Shown here: positions 1 to 4,216 of the stretch, piece after piece | Numbering within the stretch: position 1 is the stretch's first letter | How the letters are laid out: each line of letters starts with the position of its first letter | From: Bacillota bacterium | GTDB lineage: Bacteria; Bacillota; Sulfobacillia; RBS10-35 | Reading direction: 5' to 3' | NCBI GenBank assembly: GCA_029960865.1 | Contig: JASBVX010000035.1 | Coordinates: 1 to 9,151 of the forward strand | Length of the DNA stretch: 9,151 nucleotides | Made by a program: the position numbers and the translations under genes | The notes under the pieces: model-generated | Seen by the model: only the letters and a program-made list of their open reading frames with translations | Told to the model about the DNA's origin: nothing | Database searches by the model: none

Positions 1-131
1 CCCACCACCGCCCAGTGGGCGCGATCCTTTGCGTGGCCTTCAAGGCGCTTCGCCATGAGGGCCACCGGCCCCCGCAAGCCCAAGGCCACCAGCCATCCAA
101 GGGCCGCCCAGGACCCCGAGGCCCGCTGGAA
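1..131 (-). CDS. Probable continuation of the membrane protein in the +1 frame (partial)
   Basis: This is the alternative minus-strand frame from about 131 down to the window edge, with no stop. Read from the T4 run it gives QRASGSWAALGWLVALG, then RGPVALMAKRLEGHAKD and RAHWAVV. That is a hydrophobic stretch followed by a charged, helix-like segment, and most codons end in G or C as in neighbouring genes. Joined to residues 1-39 of the frame starting at 246 it would make a protein with two membrane segments. Alternatively a separate gene could begin at the ATG at 56, overlapping the upstream ORF by 17 bp, but no good Shine-Dalgarno precedes that ATG. Upstream, this frame is blocked by a stop at 174-176. 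Function unknown. Confidence 0.4.
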
Positions 132-246
132 AAGGCACGCCGGCTGCGGCCACTCCCAGGACGATGAGGACGATCAAAGCCAAAAGCACCAGGATCCGTA
201 TCCACGAAAGGCCCTTGCCTTGCCCATCGTTATCCACCACCGTCAT
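40..246 (-). CDS. Small hypothetical membrane protein, apparent frame switch after residue 39
   Basis: Not a family I recognise. From the ATG at 246 the first 13 residues are polar, followed by one strongly hydrophobic segment at about residues 14-39 (LSWIRILVLLALIVLIVLG and onward), a clear membrane helix or uncleaved signal anchor. A G-rich stretch (GGGGGGA) six bases before the ATG may act as a weak Shine-Dalgarno. After Phe39 the annotated frame becomes a Gly/Pro/Ala-rich tail with poor third-position GC and stops at residue 68. The +1 frame over the same bases has high third-position GC, reads like a second hydrophobic segment and stays open to the window edge (see the entry at 1-131). 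The real product is therefore probably longer, with the 68-residue form caused by an indel in the T4 run at 130-133, a pseudogene, or recoding. It is divergent from the OsmC gene. Confidence 0.5.
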   Translation of the reverse strand: MTVVDNDGQGKGLSWIRILVLLALIVLIVLGVAAAGVPFPAGLGVLGGPWMAGGLGLAGAGGPHGEAP

Positions 247-265
247 CCTGAATCCCCCCGACCCC

Positions 266-288
266 GCTATGAACGGCTTGGCGCCATC
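266..288 (-). promoter_or_regulatory. Weak candidate promoter for the left-edge membrane gene
   Basis: On the minus strand TTGAGG (plus positions 288-293) and CATAGC (266-271) are separated by 16 bp, 20 bp upstream of the ATG at 246. Only half of each hexamer fits the sigma-A consensus, so this is a suggestion only. Confidence 0.15.
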
Positions 289-325
289 CTCAAGGTCTGG
301 GAGGGGCTCCCGAAAGAAAGGAGGA

Positions 326-349
326 CGGACAAAGGGAAAAGCTTGTCCG
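326..349. promoter_or_regulatory. Inverted repeat in the osmC leader, possible operator or hairpin
   Basis: A perfect 7-bp inverted repeat, CGGACAA (326-332) and TTGTCCG (343-349), surrounds a 10-base A/G-rich spacer, 31 bp before the OsmC-family start. The centre-to-centre distance of 17 bp suits a dimeric repressor site; as RNA it would form a short hairpin. It sits between two divergent genes, so it could control either. A strong Shine-Dalgarno-like AAAGGAGG lies just upstream at 317-324 with no start codon at a usable distance. No convincing -35/-10 pair for osmC was found here. Confidence 0.35.
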
Positions 350-380
350 CAGGTGGTACACTTCCTTCGAGGTGAGTGAC

Positions 381-842
381 ATGAAGGTGGGCGCCAGGTG
401 GGTAGAGGGCATGGCTTTCGACATGGACACGGGGACGGGCCACACAGTGCGTATCGATGCCCGTGCGGAGATCGGCGGTCAGGATACGGGACCCCGTCCC
501 AAGGAACTGCTGCTGGCCTCGCTGGCGGGCTGCACCGCCATGGATGTCATCTCCATCCTGAAGAAGATGCGCCAGCCGGTGGAGTCTTTCCGCATCCACA
601 CGGAAGCCTACGACACGGAAGAACACCCGAAGGTCTTTCCCTATGTGGACATCGTTTACGAAGTGGAAGGCCAGGGCCTCGATCCTGAGCGGGTGGTGCG
701 GGCCGTGGAGCTCTCCCAGGTGCGCTATTGCGGTGTCAGCGCCATGCTCCGGCCGGCGGTGGACCTGCGGATCAAGATCTTTGTCAACGGGGAGGAACAG
801 CCGGTCCCCGAGAGCGTCCTCGCCCTCAAAGGGGGCCGGTAA
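381..842 (+). CDS. OsmC/Ohr-family thiol protein (YhfA-like subgroup)
   Basis: A 153-residue cytoplasmic protein of the OsmC superfamily, whose members reduce organic or hydrogen peroxides with a pair of reactive cysteines. Both are present: Cys51 in RPKELLLASLAGCTAMDV and Cys117 in SQVRYCGVSAML. The first motif matches the YhfA-like branch better than classical OsmC or Ohr, so the substrate is uncertain. Length is typical. I chose the ATG at 381 over the in-frame GTG at 372 because AGGTGA (370-375) sits five bases before the ATG, whereas the GTG has no ribosome binding site and would lie within this one. The last 17 bp overlap the tail of the convergent HAD gene, and a terminator follows inside that gene. 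It appears to be transcribed alone. The family call is firm; the peroxidase role is inferred from family knowledge. Confidence 0.92.
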   Translation: MKVGARWVEGMAFDMDTGTGHTVRIDARAEIGGQDTGPRPKELLLASLAGCTAMDVISILKKMRQPVESFRIHTEAYDTEEHPKVFPYVDIVYEVEGQGLDPERVVRAVELSQVRYCGVSAMLRPAVDLRIKIFVNGEEQPVPESVLALKGGR

Positions 843-1575
843 GAGCCAGACCTTGCCGCACCCATGCCACCGCCTCCCTCCAGGAACCGGTGGGGACCTG
901 GAGGGAGGTCTCTTCTTCTTCAGGCAAAAGGGGTCCCCTGCCGGCGATGGGATGATCCTCCCCCACCACGATGAAGGTCTGCAGCCCGGCCCTAAGGGCG
1001 AGGCCATCACGGGCCGGGTCGTTCCCCACGTAGAGGGTTTCCTCGGGGCTGAAGCCCGCTTGGCGGCAGGCATCCTCGTAATAGCGGGCGTGGGGTTTCA
1101 GGGCATAGCTGTTGTCGGCGCCCGTGATGAGGCGAAAAAGGGAGGGATCCAGGCCACCCCACGCCAGGCGCAGGGCCAGCTGCTCCTGCGGAAAGACGGG
1201 ATCGCTGGCCACCCCCATGGGAATGCCCTCCCGGTGAAAGGCCGCCACCGCTTCCGGAAGCCCTGGGATGGGCTCCACGAAGGGAGCCAGGGTTTCATAG
1301 GCCTGGCCATAAAACTCCCGAAAGAAAGCCTCCACTTGGGAAAGGGAGAGGTTTTCCCGCCGGGCCAGATCTGCCAGGATAACCTCCCCCACCGGGCGGC
1401 GATGCTCCCCTTGGCGGCGGACCTCTTCGGTGGCGGCGAGGAGCGAGGCCAGAAAGGATGCGGCAGGGGTGGCCGTCCATGCCCGGGCGATGAGCTGGAA
1501 ATAGGTTTGGTAGAAGCCTGCGGTCGTCTTGACGAGGGTTCCGTCCAGGTCGAAAAGGAGAAATTTTTTGGCCAT
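826..1575 (-). CDS. HAD-superfamily hydrolase (phosphoglycolate phosphatase-like)
   Basis: A 249-residue haloacid dehalogenase-type phosphatase. All four HAD motifs are visible: nucleophile motif DLDGT (Asp9, Asp11), motif II Ser124 in GVASDP, motif III Lys160 in ALKPHARYYEDA, and motif IV acidic residues Asp186 and Asp190 in VGNDPARDG. The helical cap lies between motifs I and II (about residues 16-110), as in the beta-phosphoglucomutase/phosphoglycolate phosphatase group. Substrate cannot be told from sequence. The ATG at 1575 begins MAKKFLLFDLDGTL, the usual family start; its Shine-Dalgarno is weak (AGGAGA about 12 bases upstream). It is divergent from lexA, and the SOS box lies about 35 bp upstream of its start, so DNA damage might influence it. 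Its 3' end overlaps osmC by 17 bp and hosts the osmC terminator. Confidence 0.9.
   Translation of the reverse strand: MAKKFLLFDLDGTLVKTTAGFYQTYFQLIARAWTATPAASFLASLLAATEEVRRQGEHRRPVGEVILADLARRENLSLSQVEAFFREFYGQAYETLAPFVEPIPGLPEAVAAFHREGIPMGVASDPVFPQEQLALRLAWGGLDPSLFRLITGADNSYALKPHARYYEDACRQAGFSPEETLYVGNDPARDGLALRAGLQTFIVVGEDHPIAGRGPLLPEEEETSLQVPTGSWREAVAWVRQGLALTGPL
873..921 (+). terminator. Rho-independent terminator of the osmC gene, inside the HAD coding sequence
   Basis: A 12-bp perfect inverted repeat, CCTCCCTCCAGG (873-884) and CCTGGAGGGAGG (897-908), has a 12-base loop and is followed on the plus strand by a T-rich tract (909-920, eight T in twelve). It starts 30 bp after the osmC stop. 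On the minus strand the hairpin is not followed by a T tract, so it should stop only plus-strand transcripts. The same bases encode about residues 223-235 of the HAD protein. The tail is interrupted by C, so efficiency may be moderate. Confidence 0.7.
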
Positions 1576-1610
1576 GCTGTGTACTTCTCTCCTCGCCTAC
1601 TCCTTCCTTT

Positions 1611-1624
1611 CGAACGGGTGTTTG
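1611..1624. promoter_or_regulatory. SOS box (LexA operator)
   Basis: CGAACGGGTGTTTG matches the Gram-positive LexA consensus CGAAC-N4-GTTYG. It overlaps the -35 hexamer of the predicted lexA promoter, so bound LexA would block RNA polymerase, the usual autoregulatory arrangement. It lies 51 bp before the lexA start and 35 bp before the divergent HAD start. Confidence 0.88.
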
Positions 1625-1650
1625 CTCCCCCCTTCCTTTCCGGCTAGAAT
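1622..1650 (+). promoter_or_regulatory. lexA promoter, sigma-A type
   Basis: A -35 TTGCTC (1622-1627) and a -10 TAGAAT (1645-1650) are separated by exactly 17 bp. The expected start of transcription is near 1657, giving a leader of about 19 bases. The -10 matches the consensus at five of six positions, the -35 at three or four. The overlap with the SOS box supports the assignment. Confidence 0.75.
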
Positions 1651-1675
1651 CGAGGGGTGAGAGGAGCGGGGAAGG

Positions 1676-2272
1676 TTGCTCAAGCCGCGGGAAGAAGCCA
1701 TCCTGGAGTTCATCCGAAACCACCTGCGCCAGAAGGGATATCCTCCCTCCCTGCGGGAAATCGGGCGGGCCGTAGGCCTCTCATCTCCCGCCAGCGTCCA
1801 TTTTTACGTCACGAGCCTGGAGGAAAAGGGCCTTCTCTTCCGGGATCCTAAGAAACCGAGGGCCCTTCTCCTCCGGGAGGAAGAGGCTAAGGGTACCATT
1901 CCGGTGCCCCTGGTGGGACGGGTAGCGGCAGGGACGCCTATCCTGGCCCAAGAGAACATCGAGGAATACGTGCCCATCCCGGAGACCTGGGTCAAGAGCC
2001 GACGCCCTGTCTTTTTCTTGGAAGTCCGGGGAGACAGCATGGTGGGGGCCGGGATCCTGGATGGGGACTGGGTGCTGGTCCAGCAGCAGTCCTGGGCGGA
2101 AGACGGCGAGATCGTGGTGGCCCTTTTGGGAGAAGAAGCCACCGTCAAGCGCTTTTACCGGGAGAAGGACGCCATCCGCCTGCAGCCGGAAAATCCCCGG
2201 CTGGAGCCGATCCGGGCACGGGATATCCAGGTCCTGGGAAAGGTTATCGGCCTCTATCGTCCCCTGGTCTAA
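1676..2272 (+). CDS. lexA: LexA repressor, SOS response regulator (S24 self-cleaving)
   Basis: A 198-residue LexA, the repressor of DNA-damage genes that cleaves itself when stimulated by RecA filaments. The N-terminal winged helix-turn-helix covers about residues 1-65, with PPSLREIGRAVGLSSPASVH holding the helix-turn-helix and LEEKGLLFRDPKKPRAL the wing. The cleavage site is Ala85-Gly86 in GRVAAGTP. The catalytic dyad is Ser121 (GDSM) and Lys158 (ATVKRFY). All key residues are at normal spacing and the length is typical. The start is a TTG at 1676: an in-frame stop at 1658-1660 rules out an earlier start, MLKPREEAILEFI aligns with known LexA starts, and AGGAG (1662-1666) lies nine bases upstream. 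Expression is predicted to be self-repressed through the SOS box at 1611-1624. The gene ends 3 bp from the end of the convergent spoVK gene. Confidence 0.97.
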   Translation: MLKPREEAILEFIRNHLRQKGYPPSLREIGRAVGLSSPASVHFYVTSLEEKGLLFRDPKKPRALLLREEEAKGTIPVPLVGRVAAGTPILAQENIEEYVPIPETWVKSRRPVFFLEVRGDSMVGAGILDGDWVLVQQQSWAEDGEIVVALLGEEATVKRFYREKDAIRLQPENPRLEPIRARDIQVLGKVIGLYRPLV

Positions 2273-2280
2273 GGTCTAAG
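2266..2280. repeat. Tandem 7-bp duplication spanning both convergent stop codons
   Basis: GGTCTAA occurs twice in tandem (2266-2272, 2273-2279). The first copy carries the lexA TAA stop on the plus strand. The second contains CTA at 2276-2278, which is the TAG stop of the minus-strand spoVK gene. This looks like a replication-slippage duplication at the gene junction. Confidence 0.6.
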
Positions 2281-3220
2281 GCTCCAAGGCCTGGCGGAGG
2301 TCCTCCGCCAGCAGGGTCATGAGGGCCTCCATGTGGAAGCGGCCTTCCCGCACCACCCGCAGGGCCTGACGGCGGATGGCCTTTTCCACCAGGTTTCTCA
2401 CCCAGCGGGCGTTGCCGTGGCGGATCTGGGGAGCCAGCTCAGGGCGGCGCAAGAGGGCCGCCAGGTATTCCCGGGCCCCCAGGGCAAAGCGGTATTGGCG
2501 CTCCTCCACCATCCCCTGGGCGATCTCCAAGAGCTCCTCCGGCCGGTAGTCGGGAAACCGGATCTGGATGGGAAAGCGGGAGCGGAGCCCGGGGTTGGTG
2601 TGGAGAAAGAACTCCATTTCATCGGGATAGCCTGCCAGGATCGCCACCAGGTGTTCCCTGTGGTTTTCCATGGCCCTCACCAAAGTGTCGATGGCCTCCT
2701 TGCCGAAGTCTTTTTCCCCTCCCCGGGCCAGGGAATAGGCCTCATCGATAAAGAGAATGCCGTCGAGGGCACGGCGAATCTGCTCCCTTGTCTTTTGGGC
2801 CGTGTGGCCGATATACTCCCCCACCAGGTCGGCCCGTTCCACCTCCACCAGGTGGCCTTTGCTGAGGATCTCCATCTCCCGGAGAAGCTTTCCCAGGATG
2901 CGGGCCACGGTGGTCTTGCCCGTGCCGGGATTGCCGTAAAAGATCATGTGGAGGGCCAGGGGCTCCACGGAAAGACCCAGAACCTGGCGCCTCTGGCGCA
3001 CTTCCATGAAGGCATAAAGCTCCCGGACCAGATCTTTGACTTCCTGGAGGCCGGTGAGGCTATCCAGCTCCCGCCAAATGGCCTGGAGCCTCTCCTGGCG
3101 GGAAGGGGCGGCTCCCGGCGGCAGGAGGGTCTCCAGCTCTGGAGGCACCAAGCGGCTCTCGTCATACCACCGGAAGACCGGCTGCGACCAGCGGCCGTTT
3201 CCCTGCATCTGTGCGGACAT
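2276..3220 (-). CDS. spoVK: AAA+ ATPase of the SpoVK/CbbX family, stage V sporulation protein K-like
   Basis: A 314-residue AAA+ ATPase. Walker A is GNPGTGKTT (residues 96-104), Walker B is GILFIDEAYSL (about 154-164), an arginine-finger region lies in NPGLRSRF (209-216), and a sensor-2-type motif GNARWVRN at about 269-276. The core run SKGHLVEVERADLVGEYIGH and the following HTAQKTRE and EAYSLARGGEKDFGKEAIDT closely match Bacillus SpoVK as I recall it, more than the Rubisco activase CbbX. SpoVK is needed late in spore maturation, but its client is unknown. The length is right for SpoVK. The ATG at 3220 has GGGAGG five bases upstream, and that site is held in a strong inverted repeat (see 3221-3263). 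The gene follows miaA on the same strand after 63 bp, where many Firmicutes have hfq. Its tail faces lexA. Confidence 0.88.
   Translation of the reverse strand: MSAQMQGNGRWSQPVFRWYDESRLVPPELETLLPPGAAPSRQERLQAIWRELDSLTGLQEVKDLVRELYAFMEVRQRRQVLGLSVEPLALHMIFYGNPGTGKTTVARILGKLLREMEILSKGHLVEVERADLVGEYIGHTAQKTREQIRRALDGILFIDEAYSLARGGEKDFGKEAIDTLVRAMENHREHLVAILAGYPDEMEFFLHTNPGLRSRFPIQIRFPDYRPEELLEIAQGMVEERQYRFALGAREYLAALLRRPELAPQIRHGNARWVRNLVEKAIRRQALRVVREGRFHMEALMTLLAEDLRQALEP
2291..2311. repeat. Palindromic hairpin at the lexA/spoVK convergent junction
   Basis: CTGGCGGAGG (2291-2300) and CCTCCGCCAG (2302-2311) form a 10-bp palindrome around one base, realistically an 8-bp stem with a five-base loop. 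It begins 18 bp after the lexA stop and lies in the last codons of spoVK (LLAEDLRQALEP). No T tract follows on either strand, so it is not a classical terminator. It could protect the lexA mRNA end or slow polymerase. Confidence 0.4.
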
Positions 3221-3263
3221 AAGGTCCTCCCTTCAGGCTCCCGGCAATATACGGGAGGACCCT
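3221..3263 (-). promoter_or_regulatory. Leader hairpin burying the spoVK ribosome binding site
   Basis: In minus-strand RNA sense, GGUCCUCCC (3261-3253) is complementary to GGGAGGACC (3231-3223) across a 21-base loop: 9 bp perfect, extendable by a G-U and an A-U pair to the base just before the AUG at 3220. The right arm is the Shine-Dalgarno GGGAGG, so the fold would hide it. The left arm's CCUCCC (3258-3253) can instead pair with GGGAGG at 3266-3261 immediately upstream, which would free the site. A TATATT (minus, 3251-3246) in the loop resembles a -10 box, but no -35 precedes it. No match to a known riboswitch class was noticed. Confidence 0.5.
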
Positions 3264-3283
3264 CCCCTTGGTGCCTTGGACGC

Positions 3284-4216
3284 CTACGGGGTGCCGGCAA
3301 AGAAGTCGCCCAAAAGGCCCACCGCCTCGGAGATCGCCTCCGCCAAGGAGAGGGTGCCCAGGTCCAACCAGACGACGTCGGGCTCCCGGCGTAGCCACGT
3401 GTACTGGCGGCGGGCCAGTTGCCACGTGCGGGCAAAGATGGCCTCGGGGAGTTCTGCCCAACTGAGATGGCCATCGAGATAGCGAATGATCTCCCGATAA
3501 CCCAGGGTCTGAAAGACCGGCAAATCCCGGGGGTAGCGGGCCAAAAGGTCTTCCACCTCCCGCACAAACCCTTCCTCCAGCTCCCGGAAGATCCGCTGCC
3601 GGATCAAACGGCGTAGCTCCTCCCGCGGGCGGGTGAGGGCTACCACCTTGCGGGCGAAGGGAGGGACCGGCTTCTGGCGCAAGTGAAGGGAAGGGGGCTC
3701 TCCGGTGGCGCGGTGGATCTCGAGGGCCCGTATGATCCGGCGGAGGTTTCGCGGGTGAACGAAGGTTACCACCTCGGGATCGATGGCCACCAGCTCTCGA
3801 TAGAGGGCTTCCGGTCCTTCCCTCTCCGCCCGGCGCTCCAAAGCCTGACGGAAAGAAGGGTCGGGCGGCACCGGAGAAAAGAAGTAGCCCAAGGTGGCTG
3901 CCCGGATGTAGAGGAGGCTTCCCCCCACAAAAAGAGGTCTTTTGCCGCGGGAAAGGATGTCTTCCACCGCTTCCCGGGCTAGCTGGGCATACCGGGCCAC
4001 GTGGATCCCCTCAGGGGGATCCACCACGTCCAGGAGGTGATGGGGCACGTGGGCCCTTGCCTCCGCCCGGGGCTTGTCGGTGCCGATATCCATCCCGCGG
4101 TAGAGGGCCGTGGCATCCCCGTTGATGATCTCGGCCTCTAGGCGCCGGGCCACCTCCAGGGAGAGGCCGGTCTTCCCCACCCCGGTGGGCCCCGTGATGA
4201 CTCCCACCCTTTTCAT
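3284..4216 (-). CDS. miaA: tRNA dimethylallyltransferase
   Basis: MiaA (310 residues) transfers a dimethylallyl group to N6 of A37 in tRNAs reading UNN codons, giving i6A37. The P-loop GPTGVGKT is at residues 9-16, the conserved acidic residue is Asp34 in NGDATALYRGMDIGT, VGGSLLY is at 97-103, HPRNLRRIIRALEI lies mid-protein, and the C-terminal signature is ARRQYTWLRRE. Two motifs differ from the common form: DATALY where DSxQVY is frequent, and GGSLLY for GGTGLY, but the catalytic Asp and a hydroxyl residue are kept. I chose the ATG at 4216 over an in-frame start at 4258 because it shares an ATGA overlap with the mutL stop (4213-4216) and MKRVGVITGPTGVGKT is the canonical N-terminus. It is the last of the tightly overlapping genes. 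MiaB, encoded at the head of this operon, carries out the next step on the same base. Confidence 0.96.
   Translation of the reverse strand: MKRVGVITGPTGVGKTGLSLEVARRLEAEIINGDATALYRGMDIGTDKPRAEARAHVPHHLLDVVDPPEGIHVARYAQLAREAVEDILSRGKRPLFVGGSLLYIRAATLGYFFSPVPPDPSFRQALERRAEREGPEALYRELVAIDPEVVTFVHPRNLRRIIRALEIHRATGEPPSLHLRQKPVPPFARKVVALTRPREELRRLIRQRIFRELEEGFVREVEDLLARYPRDLPVFQTLGYREIIRYLDGHLSWAELPEAIFARTWQLARRQYTWLRREPDVVWLDLGTLSLAEAISEAVGLLGDFFAGTP
4001..4024. repeat. Perfect 10-bp hairpin inside miaA
   Basis: GTGGATCCCC (4001-4010) and GGGGATCCAC (4015-4024) flank a four-base loop. It lies within the conserved VVDPPEGIHV coding segment of miaA and is not followed by T residues on either strand. 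It may only reflect codon choice, or it may slow polymerase or ribosomes in the long operon transcript. Confidence 0.35.

Noticed and set aside
357..362. TACACT as a -10 box for osmC
   Set aside because: No acceptable -35 hexamer at 16-18 bp upstream (GGGAAA region only), and it would leave almost no leader before the ribosome site.
343..375. TTG-initiated 10-codon leader peptide upstream of osmC
   Set aside because: The spacing of 18 bases from AAAGGAGG is too large and the peptide has no attenuator-like codon bias.
3246..3251. TATATT on the minus strand as a -10 box for spoVK
   Set aside because: Five of six bases match, but there is no -35 element or extended -10 TG upstream; kept only as a remark in the hairpin entry.
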